In this document: positions 20,777 to 27,667 of the stretch, one piece after another
Layout of the letters: each line of letters starts with the position of its first letter
Position numbering within the stretch: position 1 is the stretch's first letter
Source: Fluviicola sp.
Lineage (GTDB): Bacteria; Bacteroidota; Bacteroidia; Flavobacteriales_D; Crocinitomicaceae
Length of the DNA: 31,142 nt
Assembly: GCF_030151805.1 (NCBI RefSeq)
Contig: NZ_JASLCN010000046.1
Location: 1 to 31,142, forward strand
Direction: 5' to 3'
Position numbers and translations under genes: made by a program
The notes under the pieces: generated by a model
Seen by the model: the letters and a program-made list of their open reading frames with translations, nothing else
The model's database searches: none
Told to the model about the DNA's origin: nothing

Positions 20777-23056
20777 CTAAGGTTTTAGAATAAGTACTGA
20801 AGGGGTGTTCGTTAGCCACAAGCTTTGCGTTTCAACTGCTTTTTTCCAGCTGTCGTGACTGATAAGCATCAAATCCTGCTGACTCATAAAATCTTTGTCC
20901 AAACGCGGTTCTGTTTGCAAAGAAATATGATTGGGAGCAACTTGTTCGATCATGCGGATAGACTCTTTTAACTCAGGGTGCGTTTTTACGATCCCCGAAG
21001 AATCAATGATGACCACGCGCGCATTGCTGTGATGGATGAGTTTTTGAGCATAAACCAACAAGAAACTATCGTGGATGGAGAAAATAGGTAGAAACACATT
21101 TTCTACTTTTTCCAGGTTTTTGTCGATCACAATTCCTACCGGAAGCTTGGCGTTTTTAATCAATTGACGTGTACGCTCATCAAAAATGGTGTTTTCGAAA
21201 AGCGGCTCTTTCCCCGTAATGGTTTCATACAAACGCTCCGGATTGATCAGTTTGGTTGTGAATCCGAGAATTCTGCCCAAAAGTGATCCTTCGAAAACCG
21301 ATCTTCCGATTCCGATCAATAACAAATCGAAATTCCCTGCGTTGGATGTGTCCGTAATTTCCTTGTCAATATCCACAGTCGGTTTGAACAAGGTAACAAC
21401 CGGAATGCGCAATTCTTTAGATTCTTCGCTGATGGGTGCAAAGCTTTCACGTTCATATTCTTCAGCATTGAACTGGTTCAGATCATTACTCAATGAAACG
21501 TGCAATGCGGTGATGTTTGCATTTTCCGGTGATTTGCGGATGAAGCTGTTTGCCAGGCGAAGCAATGTACGGCCTCTTTCCGGGCTTCCGAATGACAGTA
21601 AAATAGAATACTTGGTTGACAATTCCTGCGTGCTGTTGATTTGTTCTTCCGTTTTCTTCTCAGGCATAAAGCGATTGATGAGATCGAGCAGCGGACCGGT
21701 CATAAATGTGGTGATCAAGGCCATAATAACGAGCATCGCAAAGATTTCATCTGAAAGAACCCCCAGGTCGTACCCGATATTCAGTACAATGAGTTCCATC
21801 AAGCCGCGGGTGTTCATCAGCGCACCGATGATCAGGCTGTCTCTCCAGTTTTGTCCTACGAATTTGGCTGCAAGTGCCGATCCAAGGAACTTTCCGGTTG
21901 TTGCTACTGCAATGATCAAAAGTGCAATGGACCACAAATGCCAGTCGTTCAACAATCCGATTTGTGTTCTTAATCCGGTAAATACAAAGAAAAGCGGAAG
22001 CAGTAAAAGCACCGAAACATCTTCTATTTTTTCAATGAAAATCGTTCTGAAATTCATGTTGGAAGGCATGATTACTCCCGCCAAAAATGCTCCGAACAAG
22101 GCATGTATTCCGATTACTTCCGTCGTAAATGCAGATATCAATAACGTAATGAAGAAGATCGCCACAACCGGTTTGCTCAGACTTTCCTTGTTGGAATATT
22201 TATCCCCCAATCTTTTTAAGAAAGGCTGAACAAACTTCAGCATGATAAGCACATAAGCAATTGCCATGAAAATAATGTAGATCGAACTCAAAACAGAGCC
22301 TGCTTTTACAATCGCGATCACGGCTGCCAAAATGCACCATGCGGTAATATCATCCGCCGCTGCACAAGTAATCACGATAGAGCCCAGTTTTGTTTTACTC
22401 AAACCTCGTTCCTGAACAATCCGTGCAAGTACCGGGAAAGCAGTAATACTCATAGAAATTCCGATGAATAACGAGAAAGAAAGGAAGTTTACATTATCAG
22501 GAGCGAATTCCGAGTAGATCAGGTAAGCCAGACCTACTCCCAGGGAGAACGGGAAAATAATGCTTGCGTGACTGATTACAACGGCATCATTCGCTTTATT
22601 TCTAAGGGTTTTGAGCTCCAGTTCCATTCCAACCACAAACATGAACAGAATCAGACCGATCTGACTCAGGAATTTCAGGTTGTCCATTGATTTTTCCGGG
22701 AACACGAAATGTGAAAATTCCGGGAAGTACATTCCGATAAAAGATGGTCCGAGGAAAATTCCGGCAATGATTTCTCCGATAACTGAGGGCTGACCGATCT
22801 TTTTACAGAAAAACCCGAAAATCCGCGCTACAACTATGATTGTGACGATTTGCAAAAGTAAAATTGCTAGTGGATGCGTCAGGTTGTGATAATACGTTTC
22901 GGTAAATTGTTGCCAGGTAGAAGCGGTTACTTCCGGTTTGAACGTGGTTACTTTTCCTTTTTCCAAAGCTCCTCCAGAAGCGATGACTCCAAAGATCAAA
23001 GTAGCGAAACCACCAATGGTTAGAATGTAAAACAACAGATTTTTGAGATTGCGCAT
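20777..23056 (-). CDS. CPA2/Kef-type cation:proton antiporter with USP-like tail (DD motif)
   Basis: A 759-residue protein. An extra N-terminal helix (7-27) and a short extracytoplasmic segment (GKVTTFKPEVTASTWQQF) precede a Na+/H+ exchanger domain (about 62-465): QPSVIGEIIAGIFLGPSFIG, FMFVVGMELELKTLR, and the core CAAADDITAWCIL, whose Asp235-Asp236 pair is the kind of ion site found in electrogenic CPA2 exchangers. The cytosolic tail (about 480-759) has two USP-like halves (STKYSILLSFGSPERGRT, LEKVENVFLPIFSIHDS). It moves Na+ or K+ against protons at the inner membrane. The -7 box TATTTTTG is at 23074-23081. The paralogue at 17224-19404 lacks the N-terminal extension and has TD instead of DD. 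Confidence 0.92.
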   Translation of the reverse strand: MRNLKNLLFYILTIGGFATLIFGVIASGGALEKGKVTTFKPEVTASTWQQFTETYYHNLTHPLAILLLQIVTIIVVARIFGFFCKKIGQPSVIGEIIAGIFLGPSFIGMYFPEFSHFVFPEKSMDNLKFLSQIGLILFMFVVGMELELKTLRNKANDAVVISHASIIFPFSLGVGLAYLIYSEFAPDNVNFLSFSLFIGISMSITAFPVLARIVQERGLSKTKLGSIVITCAAADDITAWCILAAVIAIVKAGSVLSSIYIIFMAIAYVLIMLKFVQPFLKRLGDKYSNKESLSKPVVAIFFITLLISAFTTEVIGIHALFGAFLAGVIMPSNMNFRTIFIEKIEDVSVLLLLPLFFVFTGLRTQIGLLNDWHLWSIALLIIAVATTGKFLGSALAAKFVGQNWRDSLIIGALMNTRGLMELIVLNIGYDLGVLSDEIFAMLVIMALITTFMTGPLLDLINRFMPEKKTEEQINSTQELSTKYSILLSFGSPERGRTLLRLANSFIRKSPENANITALHVSLSNDLNQFNAEEYERESFAPISEESKELRIPVVTLFKPTVDIDKEITDTSNAGNFDLLLIGIGRSVFEGSLLGRILGFTTKLINPERLYETITGKEPLFENTIFDERTRQLIKNAKLPVGIVIDKNLEKVENVFLPIFSIHDSFLLVYAQKLIHHSNARVVIIDSSGIVKTHPELKESIRMIEQVAPNHISLQTEPRLDKDFMSQQDLMLISHDSWKKAVETQSLWLTNTPSVLILKP

Positions 23057-23073
23057 ATCCTGAAATTTTTAGG

Positions 23074-23081
23074 CAAAAATA
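23074..23081 (-). promoter_or_regulatory. -7 box (TATTTTTG) of the second antiporter gene
   Basis: Exact TAnnTTTG on the minus strand, 17 bases before ATG 23056. No clear -33 element. It lies in the 101-base gap after the LytTR gene at 23158, so the antiporter can be transcribed separately from that pair. Confidence 0.55.
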
Positions 23082-23157
23082 AATTTGTCTGTCAGGAAGG
23101 AAAAGTACTTCTTTTAAGAATGTACTGAAACGCCTTTTTATTGTACTAACTTGAGAG

Positions 23158-23877
23158 CTACTGTTGTTGAAACGCTTCGAGAAAGGATTTCCGGTAGTTT
23201 TCACTCAGGTTAAACTCTACGTATTTTCCTTCTTCATTTCGCAGTTTGCTGATGACAAAATCACCCTGGTAGCCCTGGATGAAATCGGTAGAAATCAATT
23301 CAGACTTTGAAATACGGACGAAAGAAACGGCATCCAATTCCTGGAGCAGCTGATCGAACGATTTGTTTTTTACCACCAATTGATCCCCGTTTTCCAGCAA
23401 CAATAATTTGTCTCTGCGGTCGTACGTGTCCGTGGAAAAAGAAACGATCTGAGATTGTTGAATGGACAATTTTCCTTTGTTGGTGTTGACCGTCCACGTA
23501 GCGTGAGATTTTAATTGTTCGATCTGAATATGCACTTTTTCGATTGCGCGTGCCAAACGTTCTCTTTGAACAGGTTTTCTCAAATAATCAATCGCCTCCA
23601 CGTCGAAAGCATCTGCGGCATATTCGTTGTGCGCCGTAGTGAAGATGATCGGCACGGATTTCAGTTCCCGGGCAACTTCCAGCCCGGTCAGGCTTGGCAT
23701 CACAATATCTGAAATACAGAAGTCGAATGCTAGGTTTTTGATCTCGGCAAGGAAAATGAGCGGATCGTCGAATGCTTTCACGACTTCAATTCCGGGAATC
23801 GAATCGCACAAAGTGCGCAAGTATGCAAGCGCCAGTAATTCGTCGTCCAATAATACAACCCGAAGTGTTTTATCCAT
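23158..23877 (-). CDS. LytTR-family response regulator (second pair)
   Basis: A 239-residue regulator. Receiver domain at residues 1-120: D11-D12, phospho-acceptor Asp57 in CISDIVMP, Thr80-Thr81, and Lys101 in DYLRKPV. LytTR DNA-binding domain from about 135 to 236 (SIQQSQIVSFSTDTYDRRDKLLLLENG, SFVRISKSELISTDFIQGY). It overlaps the upstream kinase gene by 8 bp and so is its cognate partner. The closest LytTR sites cannot be predicted here; I found no clear 21-bp direct repeat upstream of the pair. The antiporter gene lies 101 bp downstream on the same strand but has its own -7 box. Confidence 0.94.
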   Translation of the reverse strand: MDKTLRVVLLDDELLALAYLRTLCDSIPGIEVVKAFDDPLIFLAEIKNLAFDFCISDIVMPSLTGLEVARELKSVPIIFTTAHNEYAADAFDVEAIDYLRKPVQRERLARAIEKVHIQIEQLKSHATWTVNTNKGKLSIQQSQIVSFSTDTYDRRDKLLLLENGDQLVVKNKSFDQLLQELDAVSFVRISKSELISTDFIQGYQGDFVISKLRNEEGKYVEFNLSENYRKSFLEAFQQQ

Positions 23878-24598
23878 TTAATTGCAGCTTTAACTGAGCA
23901 TGAAAAACGGGTTTTTCATTTTTCAGAGTGAGTTGATACGCATTCGGATAAGCTATTTTCAATCGTTCTTCCAGGTTTTTCAGTCCCAAACCACTTCGTT
24001 CTTTTTTCAAAGGGGCTCTTTCCGAAATCCGGTTGCTGACTTCCAGGAGAAATTCTCCGTCTTTGATCTCCAGGTGAATGGAGATAAATGATTCGTTTTT
24101 TTGAAAATCGGTGTGTTTGAATGCGTTTTCGATCAGGTCGATGGTGATTAAAGGTAAAATCTTCAGGTTACCGATCCGTTCGTCATCCAGATTGATGGTA
24201 TTCCGGATCCGCAAATCAAAAAGCGGACTCAGTTTGAGCCGGTTGATCTCGATGAAATTTGCTGCAAAATCCATTTCTTCCCGCAGACTCACAAGGGGTT
24301 GATCGCTTTCGTAAAGCACATAATCCAGAACACCCGAAAGTTTGTCCATGGAATAATACGTCTGATAGGCATGAGATTGAATCGAATTCAATGCATTTTT
24401 AAACAGGTGCGGATTCAGTTTGTACCGGATCGAACTCAATTCGTTGGAATGAACCTGCGTGTTCAATTCCTGATTTTTCAAACTTAATTCCCGGTTGCTT
24501 TTCCTGGAATCTCTCAATTTCACATAGAGCATCCTGCAGTAAACCGCAAGCGCCAGAAAGAGTACTGAAAGGGAAAAAAGTGCAATTGAAACCATCAT
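23870..24598 (-). CDS. LytS-type sensor histidine kinase with one membrane helix (second pair)
   Basis: A 242-residue short kinase: one N-terminal membrane helix (about 3-24), a coiled-coil linker (about 28-55), the His box LSSIRYKLNPHLFKNALNSIQS with His64, then an ATPase domain with the N-box ITIDLIENAFKHTDF and a GLGLKNLEERL G-box near residue 205. The His box reads NPHLFKN instead of the usual NPHFLFN, a variant seen in Bacteroidota short kinases. With no periplasmic domain it probably senses through a partner or the membrane. It is co-translated with the LytTR regulator. A near -7 sequence (TATCTTCG) lies about 10 bases before the ATG. Confidence 0.9.
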   Translation of the reverse strand: MMVSIALFSLSVLFLALAVYCRMLYVKLRDSRKSNRELSLKNQELNTQVHSNELSSIRYKLNPHLFKNALNSIQSHAYQTYYSMDKLSGVLDYVLYESDQPLVSLREEMDFAANFIEINRLKLSPLFDLRIRNTINLDDERIGNLKILPLITIDLIENAFKHTDFQKNESFISIHLEIKDGEFLLEVSNRISERAPLKKERSGLGLKNLEERLKIAYPNAYQLTLKNEKPVFHAQLKLQLNG

Positions 24599-25058
24599 TT
24601 GAACTTCGAAGATAGCGATTTTGAGAATTTTATCACGCAGGATTGTTTGGTATTACAAATTATACTTTTGAAATAAAGTGTTGTTTTCTGGAGTTTTTAC
24701 AAACGCGAAGAAGCGAAGAGCTCAAAGGGATAAATGAAATAATTCAATCATTTTCCTTAAATTGAAGCAGTACCATAATACGATTGGCATTCAACAATCT
24801 ATGAGATCAAATGATTCTTTGCGTTTCACTTGAAAGGCAATGAAACTGATTGACTTTTTTATTTCTGGTGAGGTCATTTCACCTGTTCGAAAAGTAGCAA
24901 TTTATCATGTAAAGATGCTTGACTTTCATCTGATTTATTCCTTTTCGAGGATTAATCTACTAATTTAATGGAATATTAACATCTGTTTTTTCAACATTCG
25001 GGAATCTTTTTCTTTTTTTTCACTAATTTCGCACCCATAAATTTTATAATCAAGGACT
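24599..25058. other. 460-bp intergenic region before metK
   Basis: Divergent region between the second kinase (minus) and metK (plus), with no credible ORF. Seen: a TACTTTTG box on the plus strand at 24663-24670 with no gene shortly after it, a degenerate CGCGAAGAAGCGAAGAG string (24704-24720) roughly mirrored by TTCTTTGCGTTTC near 24813-24825, and a near -7 sequence TAATTTCG about 25 bases before metK. I cannot fit a SAM riboswitch fold here. Confidence 0.4.
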
Positions 25059-26339
25059 ATGTCATACTTGTTTACCTCAGAATCTGTTTCTGAAGGACAC
25101 CCGGATAAAGTAGCGGATCAGATCTCAGATGCGCTAATTGATAACTTTATGGCTTTTGACCCGACGTCGAAAGTCGCTTGCGAAACCTTAGTAACGACAG
25201 GACAGGTAGTTTTGGCCGGAGAGGTAAAAACGAATACATATTTGGATGTTCAGACGATTGCTCGTGAAGTGATCCGTAAAATTGGATATACCAAGTCTGA
25301 ATACATGTTTGAAGCGAATTCTTGTGGAATTCTTTCTGCCATTCATGACCAATCTTCTGATATCAACCAGGGAGTTGACCGCAAGGTTTCAAATGATGAT
25401 TTTGAAGCGAAAGCAGAAGCTCAGGGAGCTGGAGACCAGGGAATGATGTTTGGTTACGCAACGAAAGAAACTGAAAACTACATGCCATTGGCTTTGGATT
25501 TGGCACACAATATCTTACAGGAATTGTCCCGAATCCGTAACAACGAATCCCATATTATCGCTTATTTGCGCCCGGATGCAAAATCCCAGGTAACAATCGA
25601 ATATTCTGATGATAATGTTCCGCAGCGTATTGATACAATTGTTGTTTCTACACAGCACGATGATTTCGGAACAGAAGCTGAAATGTTGAAGAAAATCAAT
25701 GACGATATCGTGAACATCGTCATTCCTCGTGTGAAAGCGAAATTGAAGCCGGAATTGCAAGCGTTGTTTAACGATCAGATCACTTACCATATCAACCCGA
25801 CAGGAAAATTCGTTATCGGAGGACCTCACGGAGATACAGGTTTGACAGGTCGTAAGATTATCGTTGATACTTACGGTGGAAAAGGTGCTCATGGTGGTGG
25901 AGCTTTCTCCGGAAAAGATCCTTCTAAGGTAGACCGTTCTGCAGCTTACGCTACGCGTCATATCGCAAAGAATTTGGTTGCTGCAGGTTTGTGTGATGAG
26001 GTGTTGGTACAAGTTTCTTATGCAATTGGTGTTGCTAAGCCTTGTGGATTGTTCATCAACACGTACGGAACTTCGAAAGTAAATATGACTGACGGTGAAA
26101 TTGCTAAGAAATGTGCGGAGATTTTCGACATGCGCCCTTATGCAATTGAGCAACGTTTGAAATTGAGAAACCCGATTTATTCTGAAACTGCTGCTTACGG
26201 TCACATGGGGCGTAAGAATGAAGTAGTGAAGAAAACATTCAACGCTCCTGACGGAACGCAGGTTGTAAAAGAAGTTGAATTGTTCACTTGGGAGAAACTA
26301 GACTTTGTAGATAAAGTAAAAGCTGCTTTCGGATTGTAA
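25059..26339 (+). CDS. metK: S-adenosylmethionine synthetase (methionine adenosyltransferase)
   Basis: A full-length 426-residue MetK that makes S-adenosylmethionine from methionine and ATP in the cytosol. Visible motifs: SEGHPDK (11-17) with the ATP-binding His14, GEVKTNTYLD (methionine-side loop), GAGDQGMMFGYA (123-134), HINPTGKFVIGGPHGDTGLTG, RKIIVDTYGGKGAHGGGAFSGKDPSKVDRSAAY, and a C-terminal YAIGVAKPCGLF. All catalytic blocks are intact. It is transcribed alone, with a clean terminator 20-odd bases after the stop. The upstream region has a near-consensus -7 and no recognisable SAM riboswitch. Confidence 0.98.
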   Translation: MSYLFTSESVSEGHPDKVADQISDALIDNFMAFDPTSKVACETLVTTGQVVLAGEVKTNTYLDVQTIAREVIRKIGYTKSEYMFEANSCGILSAIHDQSSDINQGVDRKVSNDDFEAKAEAQGAGDQGMMFGYATKETENYMPLALDLAHNILQELSRIRNNESHIIAYLRPDAKSQVTIEYSDDNVPQRIDTIVVSTQHDDFGTEAEMLKKINDDIVNIVIPRVKAKLKPELQALFNDQITYHINPTGKFVIGGPHGDTGLTGRKIIVDTYGGKGAHGGGAFSGKDPSKVDRSAAYATRHIAKNLVAAGLCDEVLVQVSYAIGVAKPCGLFINTYGTSKVNMTDGEIAKKCAEIFDMRPYAIEQRLKLRNPIYSETAAYGHMGRKNEVVKKTFNAPDGTQVVKEVELFTWEKLDFVDKVKAAFGL

Positions 26340-26361
26340 GAAAGAGCTCAACAGCATATAG

Positions 26362-26396
26362 AAACCCCGGCTTCGAAAGAAGACCGGGGTTTTTTG
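26362..26396 (+). terminator. metK terminator with GAAA tetraloop
   Basis: AAACCCCGG (26362-26370) pairs with CCGGGGTTT (26384-26392). Inside it CTTC-GAAA-GAAG continues the stem to a GNRA tetraloop, with one bulged A. TTTTTTTT follows the CCGGGG. It begins about 22 bases after the metK stop. Confidence 0.92.
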
Positions 26397-26480
26397 TTAC
26401 CTTTTTGTAAGATTGTATTCTATAGGAAAATAAGTCCTGTTGGTTTGGATTTATTTGCAAGTAGTTTATGGTAATTTGGT

Positions 26481-26512
26481 AAAATCACAGGGCTTTTGCT
26501 CTGTGATTTTTT
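26481..26512 (+). terminator. Second terminator-like hairpin downstream of metK
   Basis: AAAATCACAG (26481-26490) pairs with CTGTGATTTT (26501-26510), extended by GGC/GCT around a TTTT loop and followed by TTTTTT. It lies 84 bases after the metK terminator with no ORF between, so it is either a backup terminator or the end of a short untranslated RNA. Confidence 0.75.
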
Positions 26513-26549
26513 ATTTTCATACAATTTTGACGAATTAACAAAATAGTCG

Positions 26550-26573
26550 TACAAATCCGACGATAAATTTGTA
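26550..26573 (+). promoter_or_regulatory. Candidate operator dyad over the GNAT-XRE cassette promoter
   Basis: TACAAAT (26550-26556) and ATTTGTA (26567-26573) form a perfect 7-bp dyad with a 10-base spacer. The right arm overlaps a near -7 box TATCTTTC (26572-26579). A second dyad, ATTTTG/CAAAAT, lies just upstream (26524-26544). This layout fits autorepression by the XRE-type protein encoded downstream; binding is inferred. Confidence 0.5.
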
Positions 26574-26601
26574 TCTTTCGAATAACTAATAACCGGAAAC
26601 T

Positions 26602-26637
26602 ATGGCATTGAATGAAAGTGAAAATATTAGAAGTTGA
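26602..26637 (+). other. Short upstream ORF overlapping the GNAT-like gene start
   Basis: ATG at 26602 opens an 11-codon frame (MALNESENIRS, stop TGA 26635-26637) that overlaps the start of the GNAT-like gene (ATG 26612) in another frame. It could be a leader peptide that competes for initiation, or chance. No other support. Confidence 0.3.
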
Positions 26638-27130
26638 TTCGAATCAGTTGATTAACGCAGAGATAAGGGTGGGCGGAAAAAAGGAAATGCCTTCATTAAC
26701 CAATGGTTGGTCATTTGATTTTAGTAAACATAGCCTTGCAAAAGGAAAACGAGCGTTTGTTCTGGTAAGAGAAGAATCTTCAACTATTATTGAAGGATGT
26801 ATGATTTTTTCAATCCATGAAACTTTTGGGGCATTCATGGATTACCTGGAAGTTGCTCCTCATAATTGGGGACGTGAGGGAAAGCATAAAAGAGTAGCTG
26901 GTTGTTTGATTGCATATGCTTGTCGGTTGAGTTTTAAAGAAGAAATTGGTTTCAATAAAGGGATTTTAACTTTTAAGGCTTTTGCTAAGCATGAAGACTC
27001 GGAGCGGTATCTTGAAGACCTGTATCGAACAAAATATATGGCTGCCAGGAATCCGTTTGGCTATATGGAAATTTATCCTGACCAAAGTGAACTTCTTATC
27101 AGTGAGTATTTGAATAATGATTTAATATAA
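26612..27130 (+). CDS. GNAT-like acetyltransferase protein, possible toxin of a TA-like pair
   Basis: A 172-residue protein with a GNAT-type core by eye. Strands near 48-54 (AFVLVRE) and 61-67 lead to motif A, MDYLEVAPHNWGREGKHKRV then AGCLIAYACRLSF (76-108), the acetyl-CoA pyrophosphate loop and helix. GILTFKAF (117-124), an LYRTKYM helix, and FGYMEIYPDQSELLISEYL (149-167) follow, as in compact Bacteroidota GNAT proteins. The exact R/Q-x-x-G-x-G/A loop is imperfect (KRVAGC), so activity is uncertain. It precedes an HTH protein by 11 bases on the same strand, and both are AT-richer than metK. The pairing resembles GNAT toxin plus DNA-binding antitoxin modules, though most described ones pair with ribbon-helix-helix antitoxins. 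Fold call moderate, function inferred. Confidence 0.6.
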   Translation: MKVKILEVDSNQLINAEIRVGGKKEMPSLTNGWSFDFSKHSLAKGKRAFVLVREESSTIIEGCMIFSIHETFGAFMDYLEVAPHNWGREGKHKRVAGCLIAYACRLSFKEEIGFNKGILTFKAFAKHEDSERYLEDLYRTKYMAARNPFGYMEIYPDQSELLISEYLNNDLI

Positions 27131-27141
27131 AAGACTATAAC

Positions 27142-27639
27142 ATGAAGAAAAACAGAAATAAAATAGACATTGAATTTGATGATATTATCGGGAATCCTGA
27201 TTATGAACATAAATTGACTGAGGCAGAACAGGATCAAGTCCGGGAATACAGAGAAAATTTGTATAACAAAAGGTCTAAGGAAGATAAGATTAAAGATATT
27301 TTATTAGGTTTTCGATTTTCATTGATTGATTATATTGAAAATGAAAATCCTAAAGAAATCATTCAATTAGGGCAATTCTTGTATGAATTATTAGACCAGA
27401 TAAAAGTTAGAAAGGGAGCATTTGCCGAATATATTGAGATTTCTCCGCGAAATATTAATAAATACTTCAATGGAGAGCGAAAATTTGCGATAGAACATCT
27501 TTTGAAGCTGGAAAAGCTGTTTAATGTTCATGCGGAAACATTGTTGGAAATTCAGCTTAAGAATGAGCTGATCCAAATGAAAAAAGCTCATAAAGGTGAA
27601 TACGATAACTATAAGTTGGAAGATCTGTTATCGGCTTAG
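27142..27639 (+). CDS. XRE/HigA-like helix-turn-helix protein, possible antitoxin
   Basis: A 165-residue protein. A charged N-terminal part (about 1-60; IDIEFDDIIGNPDYEHKLTE, DQVREYRENLYNKRSKED) precedes an HTH domain at about 76-140 (FLYELLDQIKVRKGAFAEYI, EISPRNINKYFNGERKFAIE, HLLKLEKLFNVHAETLLEI), which matches the HigA/VapI-type XRE layout including the recognition helix SPRNINKYFNG. A charged tail follows (LIQMKKAHKGEYDNYKLEDLL). It is the second gene of the cassette, 11 bases after the GNAT-like gene, so probably co-transcribed. In toxin-antitoxin operons such a protein would bind both partner and operator; the dyad at 26550-26573 is a natural target. The 28-base gap to the convergent helicase gene has no clear terminator. 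Confidence 0.75.
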   Translation: MKKNRNKIDIEFDDIIGNPDYEHKLTEAEQDQVREYRENLYNKRSKEDKIKDILLGFRFSLIDYIENENPKEIIQLGQFLYELLDQIKVRKGAFAEYIEISPRNINKYFNGERKFAIEHLLKLEKLFNVHAETLLEIQLKNELIQMKKAHKGEYDNYKLEDLLSA

Positions 27640-27667
27640 GAAAATAAGATATTGTGAATGATTGAAT

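Noticed and set aside
21186..22229. Long plus-strand open frame (about 347 codons) inside the second antiporter gene
   Set aside because: It is antisense to an intact, well-conserved transporter; composition is that of a reversed membrane protein and no domain is recognisable.
24663..24670. TACTTTTG box on the plus strand as a promoter for an unknown RNA
   Set aside because: No ORF, terminator or structured RNA follows within about 300 bases, so it cannot be told from a chance match.
24960..25058. Possible SAM riboswitch before metK
   Set aside because: No SAM-I or SAM-II core or fitting stems could be made in the leader; the region is mostly AT-rich and contains a simple promoter.
25515..26204. 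Open minus-strand frame of about 229 codons within metK
   Set aside because: Antisense shadow of the metK coding sequence, with no recognisable domain and no promoter.
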